Source of the DNA: Alishewanella agri BL06
Lineage (GTDB): Bacteria > Pseudomonadota > Gammaproteobacteria > Enterobacterales > Alteromonadaceae
Length of the DNA stretch: 64,000 nucleotides
Direction of reading: 5' to 3'
Assembly (NCBI RefSeq): GCF_000272005.1
Contig: NZ_AKKU01000015.1
Span: forward strand, 62,001-126,000
The notes beneath the pieces were generated by a model. It worked only from the letters and a program-made list of their open reading frames with translations. It did no database searches and was not told the origin of the DNA. A program made the translations under genes and the position numbers. Positions 27,017-36,499 of the stretch are shown in pieces. Within the stretch, counting starts at the first letter, position 1. Each line of letters begins with the position of its first letter.

Positions 27017-28852
27017 TTATTCAGCATTACGGCTGGCGCGTTTACGCTCGTTTTCCGTCAGGAACTTCTTACGGATCCGGATTGATTTTGGCGTCACTTC
27101 AACCAGTTCGTCATCATCGATAAACTCCAGTGCGCTTTCCAGCGTCAACTTGATCGGTGGCGTCAGGGTTAAGGCTTCGTCTGTGCCGGCGGCACGGATG
27201 TTGGTCAGCTGCTTACCTTTTAAACAGTTAACAGTCAGGTCATTGCTACGGCTATGAATACCGATAATCTGGCCTTCGTATACTTCGTCTGCATGGCTGG
27301 TAAATAAACGACCGCGCTCCTGCAGCGTGAACAACGCATAAGCCAGCGCTTTACCGGTCGCGTTAGAAATCAGTACGCCATTGTTACGCTGACCAATGTT
27401 ACCACCTTTAAAGTCGCCGTAATGGTCAAATGTATGGTACATCAGACCTGTGCCTGAGGTCAGGGTCATAAACTCGGTACGGAAACCAATTAAACCGCGA
27501 CTTGGCATCACGAAATCCATCCGGATCCGGCCTTTACCATCCGGCTGCATATCAGTCATTTCTGCTTTACGCTCACCCATCTTCTCCATGATCGAGCCCT
27601 GGTGCTGCTCTTCCACGTCGATGGTCACTACCTCGAATGGCTCTTGTTTCACGCCATCGATGGTTTTCATAATCACTTCCGGCCGTGATACTGCTAATTC
27701 AAAGCCTTCGCGACGCATATTTTCAATTAATACGCCTAAGTGCAATTCACCGCGGCCTGAAACCCGGAATTTATCGCCGTCTTCGGTTTCTTCTACCCGC
27801 AGCGCCACGTTATGCTTCAGCTCGTTGTTCAGACGCTCCAGGATCTGGCGCGAAGTTACAAACTTACCTTCTTTACCTGCAAACGGAGAGGTATTAACCT
27901 GGAACGTCATGGTTACAGTTGGCTCATCAACCTGTAACGCTGGTAAGGCTTCAACTTTACTGGTGGCACAAATAGTGTCAGAGATTTTCAGCTCGCCTAA
28001 ACCGGTGAATGCGACGATATCACCCGCAGTCGCTTCCAGTGTTTCATGCCGTTCCAGACCTAAATAACCGAATACCTGACCGACCTTGCCGTTACGTTTG
28101 CTGCCATCGGCACCGATGATGGTCACTTGCTGGTTTGGCTTTAAGGTACCACGTTTGATCCGACCAATCCCAATAATGCCTAAGTAACTTGAGTAATCCA
28201 GCTGTGATACCTGCACCTGAGTCTCACCTTCCAGTTCAACTTTTGGTGGCTCGACATATTTCACGATGGCTTCGAACAGATCAGTAATATCGTCTTTCTT
28301 CACATCGGCTTCTAAAGATGCCCAGCCGTTTAAGCCCGATGCATATACAATCGGGAAATCCAACTGCTCGTCAGAGGCGCCCAGGTTATCGAATAAATCA
28401 AACACCTGATCGATAACCCAGTTTACCCGGGCACCAGGCTTGTCGACTTTGTTAATGACAACGATTGGCTTTAAACCATGCGCAAAGGCTTTTTGCGTTA
28501 CGAAACGGGTTTGTGGCATCGGGCCTTCTACGGCATCAACCAGCAGCAAAACTGAGTCGGCCATCGACAGTACCCGCTCAACCTCACCACCGAAATCGGC
28601 GTGGCCCGGCGTGTCCAGAATGTTAATCTGATAGCCATTCCAGCGCACAGACGTATTTTTTGCCAGGATAGTAATACCCCGCTCAGATTCCTGAGCATTG
28701 GAGTCCATGATCCGCTCTTGCAGCTTGGCGCGTGAATCCAGGGTACCGGATTGTTGCAACAGCCGGTCAACCATAGTGGTTTTGCCGTGGTCAACGTGGG
28801 CGATAATGGCAATATTACGAAGTTTGTCGATGGATGACGCTGTGACGCTCAT
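27017..28852 (-). CDS. typA: Ribosome-associated GTPase TypA/BipA
   Basis: 611-aa translational GTPase that acts on the ribosome, notably in 50S assembly at low temperature and under stress. G motifs: [26 protein letters not shown]. Elongation-factor-like domains II, III and V follow, plus the BipA-specific C-terminus ([42 protein letters not shown]). Length matches the family. It is divergent from glnA across a 350-bp regulatory region, an arrangement also known in enterobacteria. Confidence 0.97.
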   Translation of the reverse strand: MSVTASSIDKLRNIAIIAHVDHGKTTMVDRLLQQSGTLDSRAKLQERIMDSNAQESERGITILAKNTSVRWNGYQINILDTPGHADFGGEVERVLSMADSVLLLVDAVEGPMPQTRFVTQKAFAHGLKPIVVINKVDKPGARVNWVIDQVFDLFDNLGASDEQLDFPIVYASGLNGWASLEADVKKDDITDLFEAIVKYVEPPKVELEGETQVQVSQLDYSSYLGIIGIGRIKRGTLKPNQQVTIIGADGSKRNGKVGQVFGYLGLERHETLEATAGDIVAFTGLGELKISDTICATSKVEALPALQVDEPTVTMTFQVNTSPFAGKEGKFVTSRQILERLNNELKHNVALRVEETEDGDKFRVSGRGELHLGVLIENMRREGFELAVSRPEVIMKTIDGVKQEPFEVVTIDVEEQHQGSIMEKMGERKAEMTDMQPDGKGRIRMDFVMPSRGLIGFRTEFMTLTSGTGLMYHTFDHYGDFKGGNIGQRNNGVLISNATGKALAYALFTLQERGRLFTSHADEVYEGQIIGIHSRSNDLTVNCLKGKQLTNIRAAGTDEALTLTPPIKLTLESALEFIDDDELVEVTPKSIRIRKKFLTENERKRASRNAE

Positions 28853-29031
28853 GAATAACTATCCTCTGTGTGGCACTAGATGACCAGAATGACCACCAGG
28901 CGAACGCAAATAAAAACTAAAGGGCGCGTATTCTACTCTGTTTTTGCACTGAAATAAAAAACTCCTGTAAGGATTTTGGTATTTTTTTTCAACAGCCTGA
29001 TTATCAGCTACACTCAAGGCCTTGCCAGACA

Positions 29032-29069
29032 GGCACCAAATTAGCGCACAAGCGCACCAACTTGGTGCA
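29032..29069. promoter_or_regulatory. Tandem NtrC enhancer sites for glnA
   Basis: Two sites: GGCACCAAATTAGCGCA (29032-29048, imperfect) and CGCACCAACTTGGTGCA (29053-29069, nearly perfect dyad). Their centres are 21 bp apart, two helical turns, which allows cooperative NtrC binding. They lie about 90 bp upstream of the predicted transcription start. Confidence 0.82.
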
Positions 29070-29131
29070 TGACCAGTGTTTAAGCCTGGGTGCAAAAATA
29101 CTAAAATCATGTAATACATACACTTAATATA

Positions 29132-29150
29132 TTGGCATGGTATTGGCATT
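29132..29150 (+). promoter_or_regulatory. Sigma-54 promoter of glnA
   Basis: TTGGCATGGTATTGGCATT has GG and GC exactly ten bases apart, the invariant -24/-12 spacing of RpoN promoters. Transcription would start near 29159, 44 bp before the glnA start. Confidence 0.8.
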
Positions 29151-29202
29151 ATTGGGGCAAGCAATCAGCGCAATGCTCAAAATGGGTTAGTTGGAGGATT
29201 AC

Positions 29203-30612
29203 ATGTCTGTAGAAAACGTATTAAAGTTAATCAAAGAAAACGAAGTAAAGTTTGTTGACCTGCGTTTTACCGATACTAAAGGTAAAGAGCAGCATGTAAC
29301 AGTGCCGGTTAGTCAGGTTTCAGAAGGGATGTTTGAAGACGGCAAAATGTTCGATGGTTCGTCGATCACTGGCTGGAAAGGCATCAACGATTCAGACATG
29401 ATCCTGTTACCGGACCCAAGCACTGCAGTATTGGATCCGTTTTTCGAAGAAACCACCCTTAACATCACCTGCGACGTTATTGAACCAAGCACCATGCAAG
29501 GTTATGACCGCGACCCACGTTCTATTGCCAAGCGTGCTGAAGACTATCTGAAGTCGACCGGTATTGCGGATACCGTGTTGTTCGGGCCAGAGCCTGAATT
29601 CTTTATGTTCGACGATATTCGTTTTGAAACCAATATGTCGGGCTCATTCTTCAAAATTAACTCGACTGAAGCTGCCTGGAACTCAGGTACTGCTTATGAA
29701 GACGGCAACAAAGGCCACCGTCCGGGCGTGAAAGGCGGTTACTTCCCATTACCGCCGGTCGATTCAGGCCACGATATCCGTAGCGCCATGTGTATGGTGT
29801 TAGAAGAAATGGGTCAGACCGTAGAAGCACACCACCATGAAGTGGCGACCGCTGGTCAGAACGAAATTGCCACCCGTTTCAATACGCTGACGAAAAAAGC
29901 CGACGAAATTCAACAATTAAAGTACGTGATCCACAACGTGGCACATATGTACGGTAAAACCGTGACCTTTATGCCAAAACCGCTGGTTGGTGATAACGGT
30001 TCAGGTATGCACTGCCACCAGTCATTGGCTAAAGACGGGGTAAACCTGTTTGCCGGTGACAAATATGCCGGTTTATCTGAGCTGGCACTGTACTACATCG
30101 GCGGTATTATCAAGCATGCCAAGGCGCTGAACGCCTTTACCAACCCGTCGACTAACTCATACAAGCGTCTGGTACCCCACTTTGAAGCGCCGGTGATGCT
30201 GGCTTACTCAGCCCGTAACCGTTCAGCGTCAATCCGTATCCCACTGGTACCAAGTGCTAAAGCGCGTCGTATTGAGTGTCGTTTCCCGGATCCGGCAGCT
30301 AACCCATACCTGGCCTTTGCCGCTCAGTTGATGGCCGGTATCGATGGTATCCAGAATAAGATCCACCCAGGCGATGCGATGGATAAAGATCTGTACGACT
30401 TACCAGCCGAAGAAGCAGCGAATATTCCACAGGTTGCCACCTCACTGGATGAAGCACTGAACGAACTGGACAAAAACCGCACGATCTTTACCAAAGGCGG
30501 CGTAATGACCGACGAAATGATCGATGCCTACATCGCTATCAAGCGCGCAGAAGCCCGCAAGGTTTCAATGGCTGTGCACCCACTGGAATTCGAACTGTAC
30601 TACAGTGTCTAA
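29203..30612 (+). CDS. glnA: Glutamine synthetase type I
   Basis: Makes glutamine from glutamate, ammonia and ATP as a dodecamer. 469 aa, equal to E. coli GlnA. Motifs: [13 protein letters not shown], the metal/ATP site [31 protein letters not shown], and the adenylylation loop with its tyrosine in [11 protein letters not shown], so covalent control by GlnE is expected. GGAGG six bases upstream fixes the ATG at 29203 over 29191. Expression is set by NtrC and sigma-54, and glnL-glnG follow downstream after one intervening gene. Confidence 0.98.
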   Translation: MSVENVLKLIKENEVKFVDLRFTDTKGKEQHVTVPVSQVSEGMFEDGKMFDGSSITGWKGINDSDMILLPDPSTAVLDPFFEETTLNITCDVIEPSTMQGYDRDPRSIAKRAEDYLKSTGIADTVLFGPEPEFFMFDDIRFETNMSGSFFKINSTEAAWNSGTAYEDGNKGHRPGVKGGYFPLPPVDSGHDIRSAMCMVLEEMGQTVEAHHHEVATAGQNEIATRFNTLTKKADEIQQLKYVIHNVAHMYGKTVTFMPKPLVGDNGSGMHCHQSLAKDGVNLFAGDKYAGLSELALYYIGGIIKHAKALNAFTNPSTNSYKRLVPHFEAPVMLAYSARNRSASIRIPLVPSAKARRIECRFPDPAANPYLAFAAQLMAGIDGIQNKIHPGDAMDKDLYDLPAEEAANIPQVATSLDEALNELDKNRTIFTKGGVMTDEMIDAYIAIKRAEARKVSMAVHPLEFELYYSV

Positions 30613-30641
30613 GCCCGACTAGTGCAAAAGTACTAAAACAG

Positions 30642-30668
30642 AAAGCTCACTTCGGTGGGCTTTTTTTT
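30642..30668 (+). terminator. glnA terminator
   Basis: AAAGCTCAC / GTGGGCTTT stem closed by a TTCG tetraloop and followed by a T run, 30 bp after the glnA stop. Confidence 0.88.
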
Positions 30669-30739
30669 GTAGAAAATTTAACATTTTCCAGCTAGAGTTA
30701 TAAAACTGGGTCAGGATGACAATATGGGAATAAGGCTAG

Positions 30740-31255
30740 ATGCGGATACTGATTTTAATACTGACGTTGCTCACGCTAAGCTGCACCCTTTTGGCGCAGG
30801 AGAAACGTATTTATGTCAGCCGCGATGCCAACGGAGTGGTGATTTTCTCTGATAGTCCATCGCCAGGAGCGGAGGAAATTACCCTTACCGTTCGGCCTAA
30901 TCTGATGGATCCGACTGAAGTCAAATTCCCCGAGCCCAAGCCTGCTGCGCCAGAGCCCTTTAAAGTCCAGGTGTTTCAACCAGAAGATCAGGCGACGTTG
31001 CGTGATAATACCGGCTCAGTCTATATTGAAGGTCGGATCAAACCACGTTTTCAGCGCGGCTTAAGGGTGCGGCTGGTATTCGACGGCCTGGCTTATGGCG
31101 AACCCCAAAATAGTGCGGTCTTTGTGTTACGTGATATTGACCGTGGCGAACACACCATTCAATTAGAACTCATCGATCAAAACGGCAAGCTAATTGCAAT
31201 AAGTCCTGTAACAACGTTTTACTTACACCGTGCCAGTGTAATTTCACCAAATTAG
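30740..31255 (+). CDS. DUF4124-type exported protein
   Basis: 171 aa with a signal peptide (LILILTLLTLSCTLLAQ), then a DUF4124-like segment (RIYVSRDANGVVIFSDSPSPGAEE) and a C-terminal beta-rich part (VYIEGRIKPRFQRGLRVRLVFDG, RDIDRGEHTIQLELID) that may be an Ig-like fold. Function unknown. AAGG lies five bases before the start. It is between glnA and glnL in an otherwise nitrogen-control cluster, an arrangement I recall from related marine gammaproteobacteria; the reason is unclear. Confidence 0.85.
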   Translation: MRILILILTLLTLSCTLLAQEKRIYVSRDANGVVIFSDSPSPGAEEITLTVRPNLMDPTEVKFPEPKPAAPEPFKVQVFQPEDQATLRDNTGSVYIEGRIKPRFQRGLRVRLVFDGLAYGEPQNSAVFVLRDIDRGEHTIQLELIDQNGKLIAISPVTTFYLHRASVISPN

Positions 31256-31304
31256 TGCAAAGTCAGTGTAATCTGACACCGCTCGGGCTAAACTACCGGT
31301 CGAA

Positions 31305-31321
31305 AGCACCAATTTGGTGCA
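31305..31321. promoter_or_regulatory. NtrC site overlapping the glnL leader
   Basis: AGCACCAATTTGGTGCA is a perfect 15-bp GCACCAA-T-TTGGTGC dyad with flanking A. It ends 12 bp before the glnL ATG and abuts its ribosome site, as expected for NtrC repression of its own operon at a basal promoter. Confidence 0.82.
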
Positions 31322-31333
31322 AGAGGATAGCTT

Positions 31334-32395
31334 ATGCCCGAGGATCTGTTTGCCAGTGCGCTTGCCGACCAGCTGACCACCGCTGTGCTGGTGCTCGACC
31401 AGCAATTACATATCCGTTATTTCAATACCGCCAGCTGTGCTGTCTTGGGTTTGGGTGAGAAACGGCTCAGTAATCAACATTTTCCAACCGTATTTCAGCA
31501 TCTGGATTTAAAAGCCTCACACCTGCAGAATGCACTGTTGCACCGGCAGTCATTTAGCGTAAGCGACGTGCAGGCGGTCACACCGGATGGGCGCCATTTA
31601 CTGCTCGATATCGCCGTCACCCTGCTCGACCAGCAACCACTGCAATTATTACTGGAACTGAGGCAGGTTGATCAGCAACGTAAAATTAGTATGGAGAGCT
31701 TACAGCAGCATCAACATCTGGCAGCACGGGAGCTGGTGCGCAATCTGGCGCACGAAATCAAAAATCCACTTGGTGGTTTGCGCGGCGCCGCACAATTGTT
31801 GGAAGAGTCATTAAGCGAAGAACAAAAAGAATATACGCAATTAATTATTGCTCAGGCTGACCGTTTACGTAATTTGGTCGACCGTCTGCTCGGGCCTTAC
31901 CGACCACCACAGCTGTTATTGAGCAACCTGCATCAGATGGTCGAGCAGGTGCTGCAACTGGCCCGCATTGATAACCCGGCACCGATCCATTTTCATCGTG
32001 ACTACGATCCCAGTATTCCGGATTTCTACTTTGATCCGGAATTGTTGCAACAGGCCATTTTGAATATTGTGCGCAATGCCCAACAAGCCCTGGCCCAGGG
32101 CGGCGATATTACGTTGCAGACCCGGATTCTGTCGCAACATACCCTACATGGCAAAAGGTATAAATTGGTAGCCTGTATCAAGGTAATTGATAACGGCCCC
32201 GGCATTCCGGCCGAGATCCGAGACACCTTGTTTTACCCAATGGTCAGTGGTAAAGCCGGCGGGACCGGCCTGGGGTTATCTATTGCACAAACGCTTATCC
32301 ATCAACTGCGTGGCTGGATTGATTGTGAAAGCTGGCCAGGCTACACCGCTTTCACGCTTTATCTGCCAATTTCAGACCATGAGGACCCACTATGA
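31334..32395 (+). CDS. glnL: Nitrogen regulation sensor kinase/phosphatase NtrB
   Basis: 353-aa soluble kinase that controls NtrC in response to PII. PAS domain at about residues 10-120 (TTAVLVLDQQLHIRYFNTASCAVLG). Phospho-acceptor histidine in LAHEIKNPLGGLRGAAQLLE. ATPase boxes are NIVRNAQQAL, DNGPGIP and GGTGLGLSIAQTL. GAGG precedes the ATG at suitable distance. The stop overlaps the glnG start in ATGA. No membrane segments are visible, in agreement with the NtrB family. Confidence 0.96.
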   Translation: MPEDLFASALADQLTTAVLVLDQQLHIRYFNTASCAVLGLGEKRLSNQHFPTVFQHLDLKASHLQNALLHRQSFSVSDVQAVTPDGRHLLLDIAVTLLDQQPLQLLLELRQVDQQRKISMESLQQHQHLAARELVRNLAHEIKNPLGGLRGAAQLLEESLSEEQKEYTQLIIAQADRLRNLVDRLLGPYRPPQLLLSNLHQMVEQVLQLARIDNPAPIHFHRDYDPSIPDFYFDPELLQQAILNIVRNAQQALAQGGDITLQTRILSQHTLHGKRYKLVACIKVIDNGPGIPAEIRDTLFYPMVSGKAGGTGLGLSIAQTLIHQLRGWIDCESWPGYTAFTLYLPISDHEDPL

Positions 32396-33804
32396 ACCAG
32401 GATGTCTGGATAATTGATGATGATAATTCGATCCGTTGGGTGCTGGAAAAGGCCCTTAGTCGCAATGACATTCATTGTGAAAGCTTTGCCTCCGCCGATT
32501 TAATGTTACAACGACTCGATTACGAGCAGCCGGCGGTAGTCGTATCCGATATCAGGATGCCGGGTACCGATGGCATGGAGTTACTGGGTAAATTACAACA
32601 GCTCAGCCCGGAATTACCGGTCATCATTATGACCGCGCACTCCGACCTGGACAGCGCAGTCAATGCCTTTAAACGCGGCGCTTTTGAGTATCTGCCTAAG
32701 CCCTTTGACGTTAATGATGCGGTAGCACTGATCAGCAGAGCGCTGGAACATCACAAAAACCGCCGGGCGAAACAGCAACCGACGCCACCGCTGCTGAGCA
32801 CCGAAATCATCGGTGAGGCACCAGCGATGCAAGAGGTATTCAGAGCAGTTGGCCGCTTGGCCCGCTCTAGTATTAGTGTGCTGATTAATGGTCAGTCCGG
32901 TACCGGTAAAGAATTGGTGGCGCGGGCACTGCACAAACATAGCCCAAGACATGAGCAGCCCTTTATCGCGCTAAATATGGCGGCCATTCCAAAAGATCTG
33001 ATTGAGTCCGAGTTGTTTGGTCATGAAAAAGGCGCCTTTACCGGTGCCAATAATGCCCGCAAAGGCCGCTTTGAGCAGGCAGATGGTGGCACCCTGTTTC
33101 TCGACGAAATCGGAGATATGCCACTGGATGTGCAAACCCGTTTACTACGGGTGCTGGCCGACGGTCAGTTTTACCGGGTAGGTGGTCATCAGCCGGTTGG
33201 CGTGGATGTCAGGATCATTGCCGCCACGCATCAAAATCTGGAATCATTAGCACGGGAAGGTAAATTCCGGGAAGACTTATTTCATCGCCTGAATGTCATT
33301 CGGATTCATTTGCCGGCGTTAAAAGATCGGCGCGAGGATATCGGCAAGTTGGCGCGACACTTTCTACAGCAAGCTGCCACTGAGCTTAACGTTGAAGCGA
33401 AGACACTAAGTAAAGAAGCAGAACAAGTACTGTGCAATCTGGAGTGGCCAGGTAATGTCCGGCAGTTAGAAAATACCTGTCGCTGGCTAACCGTGATGGC
33501 CAGTGGCAAGCATATAGTGGTATCGGACTTACCGCCAGAATTGCTGCAGCAGCCCAAGCCGCAGCCGGTTAACGGTAGCGGTTTAACCGCAGATAACTGG
33601 CAAGCCTTACTGGCGAGCTGGGTCAGTGAGCGCCTGGCAGCCGGGCAGGATAATATCCTGGCCGAAGCAGCACCCGCTTTTGAAAAAGTGGTGCTGGAAC
33701 AGGCGCTACGTTATACCCATGGCCATAAACAAGAAGCGGCCCGCAAACTGGGTTGGGGCCGCAATACCCTGACACGGAAACTGAAAGAGCTCGGCGTCGA
33801 TTAG
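32392..33804 (+). CDS. glnG: Nitrogen regulation response regulator NtrC
   Basis: 470-aa sigma-54 activator. Receiver domain with acceptor aspartate in [16 protein letters not shown]+ domain with Walker [16 protein letters not shown], the sigma-54 contact loop GAFTGA, and Walker [14 protein letters not shown]. Fis-like helix-turn-helix at the C-terminus ([20 protein letters not shown]). It should bind the GCACCAA-TTGGTGC sites at glnA and glnL. Its stop overlaps the convergent Spy-like gene by four bases. Confidence 0.97.
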   Translation: MNQDVWIIDDDNSIRWVLEKALSRNDIHCESFASADLMLQRLDYEQPAVVVSDIRMPGTDGMELLGKLQQLSPELPVIIMTAHSDLDSAVNAFKRGAFEYLPKPFDVNDAVALISRALEHHKNRRAKQQPTPPLLSTEIIGEAPAMQEVFRAVGRLARSSISVLINGQSGTGKELVARALHKHSPRHEQPFIALNMAAIPKDLIESELFGHEKGAFTGANNARKGRFEQADGGTLFLDEIGDMPLDVQTRLLRVLADGQFYRVGGHQPVGVDVRIIAATHQNLESLAREGKFREDLFHRLNVIRIHLPALKDRREDIGKLARHFLQQAATELNVEAKTLSKEAEQVLCNLEWPGNVRQLENTCRWLTVMASGKHIVVSDLPPELLQQPKPQPVNGSGLTADNWQALLASWVSERLAAGQDNILAEAAPAFEKVVLEQALRYTHGHKQEAARKLGWGRNTLTRKLKELGVD

Positions 33805-34274
33805 TTATTATCGGCGCTTTGTTTATGCCAACGTCCTGGCTTGCCGGCTTTGTCATGCCGCTTGCTGTGGCGTTGTTGCTGCAATTGCTGCAATTGTTCA
33901 CGTTGTTCACTGGTTAACAACTGCCGGATCTCATGCTGCAGCTTTAAACCGGCCAGTTGCCTTTGTTCACGCTGTGCCGCGCGTTGCGCCAGTAAGTCGC
34001 GCGCAGCTTGCTCGTCGAACTGCGGAGCGTCCAGCAGCGCTTGCATCGCCTCACGTTGTGCTGTTGGCTTAGCCGCTCGATGCGCTTGCATCAACTCGCG
34101 GATCTGTTGGCGTTGCTGGTCAGTTAAGTCCAGTTGCTGCCAGAGCTGACCATGCTGCCAGGCGCCGGTCATGTTCTGCCGCCACTCGCCTTTGTCGCCG
34201 GCCAGCGCCGGATTCAGGCTACTGATTAATAATAAACCGCTAGTGATACTGACTAAAATCGTTTTAACCTTCAT
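33801..34274 (-). CDS. Spy/CpxP-like periplasmic protein
   Basis: 157 aa with a signal peptide (SGLLLISSLNPALA). The LTxxQ-type motifs of the Spy/CpxP family appear twice: LDLTDQQRQQIRELMQ and LLTSEQREQLQQLQQQR, in an otherwise helical, Gln/Arg-rich protein. Such proteins are stress chaperones, and CpxP inhibits CpxA. ATG 34274 has GGAG eight bases upstream and is preferred over GTG 34283. It is divergent from cpxR with a CpxR box between, which favours a CpxP role. Confidence 0.82.
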   Translation of the reverse strand: MKVKTILVSITSGLLLISSLNPALAGDKGEWRQNMTGAWQHGQLWQQLDLTDQQRQQIRELMQAHRAAKPTAQREAMQALLDAPQFDEQAARDLLAQRAAQREQRQLAGLKLQHEIRQLLTSEQREQLQQLQQQRHSKRHDKAGKPGRWHKQSADNN

Positions 34275-34341
34275 TTTGTGCACTCCACTTTGTTGACGCT
34301 TTCAGTTTAGCCCGCCAAGTGCAAAGCAACGCAAACCTCAG

Positions 34342-34357
34342 GTAAAGGTTCTGTAAA
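34342..34357 (+). promoter_or_regulatory. CpxR box
   Basis: GTAAAGGTTCTGTAAA: two GTAAA repeats separated by six bases, within the known CpxR spacing range. It lies 68 bp from the Spy-like gene start and 56 bp before cpxR, so it could autoregulate both. Confidence 0.75.
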
Positions 34358-34412
34358 GGACCTGACAGTATGCTGACAACCACGTAAACTGAGCTAAAGC
34401 AGGAGGTTAGCT

Positions 34413-35108
34413 ATGCCCAAAATCTTGATGATTGATGATGACACCGAACTGACCCAACTGGTGGCGGAATACCTGGCATTGGACGGTTTCGAGTTTGAGG
34501 CGGTGCATGATGGGGAGCAAGGGCTGGCCCGGGCCAATGACAGCAATTGCGATTTGATTCTGCTGGATGTGATGCTGCCAAAACGTGATGGCTTGTCGGT
34601 ATTAAAGGCGCTACGTCAGGGCCCCTACTGTCCGGTATTAATGTTAACGGCCCGCGGTGACGATATCGATCGGATTCTGGGACTGGAACTCGGGGCAGAC
34701 GATTATCTGGCAAAACCCTTTAATCCGCGCGAACTGGTAGCACGGATCAAAGCCATCTTGCGCCGTATCGAACTGTTACAGCAAGAACAACACGATCTCT
34801 CACCGCTACTGGAGCTGAATGAGGTCCGTCTGAATGCACAAAACCGCCAGGTCAGTTGTGCCGGTCATCCGATCAGCCTTACCGCCACCGAATTTCAATT
34901 ACTCGAGCAGCTGATGCGTCGGGCCGGAGAGGTGGTCAGTAAAGATGATTTAAGCCGTGCTGTATTAGGACGGCGCTTACAACAGTATGATCGCAGTTTG
35001 GATATGCATATCAGTAATATCCGGAAAAAGCTGGCGCAGCATAGCCAGAGTGAAAAAATCCAAACCTTACGTGGCAGTGGCTATCTGTTTTTAATGGAGG
35101 GATCCTGA
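34413..35108 (+). CDS. cpxR: Envelope-stress response regulator CpxR-like
   Basis: 231-aa OmpR-family regulator. Receiver with acceptor aspartate in DLILLDVMLPKRDG and DDYLAKPFNPRELVARIKAILRR. The winged helix carries TATEFQLLEQLMRRAGEVVSKDDL and the CpxR-like VLGRRLQQYDRSLDMHISNIRKKL. The ATG has AGGAGG nearby. It overlaps cpxA by TGATG. The neighbours (Spy/CpxP-like gene, GTAAA repeats) support the Cpx identity over other OmpR members. Confidence 0.92.
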   Translation: MPKILMIDDDTELTQLVAEYLALDGFEFEAVHDGEQGLARANDSNCDLILLDVMLPKRDGLSVLKALRQGPYCPVLMLTARGDDIDRILGLELGADDYLAKPFNPRELVARIKAILRRIELLQQEQHDLSPLLELNEVRLNAQNRQVSCAGHPISLTATEFQLLEQLMRRAGEVVSKDDLSRAVLGRRLQQYDRSLDMHISNIRKKLAQHSQSEKIQTLRGSGYLFLMEGS

Positions 35109-36499
35109 TGCAGTTCGGCTGGCTCAACCCGGTTAATTCACTGGCTGGACGCATCTTTATCTGGTTTTGGTTAGTGTTAATGCTGACGGTCGCCCTCACC
35201 TTGTTGCTATCCAGGCAATTAATTGAAGATACCGATATCCGCCGTCTACCCCCCGGTATTACTGCGCAATTGCAGCAGCAGATTTTGCAATGGCAACAGT
35301 TACCGGACACGCCGTCACTATTACAACTCCTGTCGCAGCAGGCCGAGCAGCGCTGGGTGATAGTCCGGAGCCGCGACAATCAGTTACTGACGCCGCAGTT
35401 ACTGCCACGCAACTTCAACCTGAACTGGTTAACGGAACTTAACCAACTCAACCGGCCACGGTTGTTACGGCATAATAATATTCATCTCGCCGGCCCCTTT
35501 ATGCTGCAACTGGCTGACGAGCAACTGGCGTTGTATCAATTACGCCAGCGCCCATCGCAGCCCTGGTGGCGGTTAAGTAGTTTGTCAGAGCCCATTTTAG
35601 TCTTGCTGCTATTACTGATTTCCGCCGCGGCCAGCTTTGTCCTGGCCATTTCAATCTCGCGACCTTTGCGCGAACTATTGCAGCAAAACCTGCGCTTTGC
35701 GCATGGTCAGTTAGATAGCCGGGTTGAACAGTTAGCCAAGCGTCAGGATGAGCTGGGGCAGCTTGGCCGCAGTTTTAATACCATGGCCGAGCGGATCAGT
35801 GCGCTATTGCATAATCAACAGCGGTTGATGCGCGATATTTCACATGAATTACGATCGCCACTGGCCAGGGCGCAACTGGCTTTGGGTTTAAGCGAGCGCC
35901 AGCAGGATTTACAACAATTACCACGACTGAAAAGCGAGTTGGAACGGTTGGAGGCGATGCTGGATGAACTGCTGACCTATAGCAAACTCGACGCCGGTCA
36001 GTATCAATTACAGTACCACCCGGTTGATCTGGTGGCATTGACCGAACAGGTGCTGGATATTAATCAGTTGGAAGCCGATGCGAAGCAACAGCACTTCCGG
36101 TTCCAGGCACCGGCTCAGGTGTGGCTGTTGGCCGACAGCCACCTGTTGGGACGGGCAATTGAGAATATCGTGCGCAATGCTTTGAAATATGCCCCAACTA
36201 ACTCGCATATTGACTGCACCATTACAGTGCAGGCGCAACAACTCCTGCTGACAGTGCGCGATTATGGACCAGGTATTCCGCAGGCGCAGCTAAGTGATAT
36301 CTTTCAGCCTTTTTATCGGGTCAGTGATAGCCGCAACAACCAAACCGGCGGTACAGGCCTTGGCCTGGCGATAGTCGCGCAAATTATTCGCCAGCATCAC
36401 GGCCAGGTCAGTGCCAGCCTGCCGGCTGGTGGCGGCCTGCAAATCAATGTTACACTGCCGCTGCCACCGCCAAACCAGACGCTTGACCCAGATGACTAA
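35108..36499 (+). CDS. cpxA: Envelope-stress sensor kinase CpxA-like
   Basis: 463-aa inner-membrane kinase. Membrane segment near residues 15-35, periplasmic sensor domain to about 155, second segment (LVLLLLLISAAASFVLAISI), HAMP, then the acceptor motif DISHELRSPLARAQLALGLS. ATPase boxes NIVRNALKYAP, DYGPGIP and GGTGLGLAIVAQI. It phosphorylates CpxR on envelope protein misfolding. The gene overlaps pldB by eight bases, so the lysophospholipase is probably in the same operon. Confidence 0.92.
   Translation: MQFGWLNPVNSLAGRIFIWFWLVLMLTVALTLLLSRQLIEDTDIRRLPPGITAQLQQQILQWQQLPDTPSLLQLLSQQAEQRWVIVRSRDNQLLTPQLLPRNFNLNWLTELNQLNRPRLLRHNNIHLAGPFMLQLADEQLALYQLRQRPSQPWWRLSSLSEPILVLLLLLISAAASFVLAISISRPLRELLQQNLRFAHGQLDSRVEQLAKRQDELGQLGRSFNTMAERISALLHNQQRLMRDISHELRSPLARAQLALGLSERQQDLQQLPRLKSELERLEAMLDELLTYSKLDAGQYQLQYHPVDLVALTEQVLDINQLEADAKQQHFRFQAPAQVWLLADSHLLGRAIENIVRNALKYAPTNSHIDCTITVQAQQLLLTVRDYGPGIPQAQLSDIFQPFYRVSDSRNNQTGGTGLGLAIVAQIIRQHHGQVSASLPAGGGLQINVTLPLPPPNQTLDPDD

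Larger units (their letters stand above)
28853..29202. other. typA-glnA intergenic regulatory region
   Basis: 350 bp without a gene. It holds two NtrC-type palindromes and a sigma-54 promoter serving glnA, listed separately. A third NtrC half site (GGGTGCA) is near 29090. The typA side shows no clear promoter motif. Confidence 0.75.
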
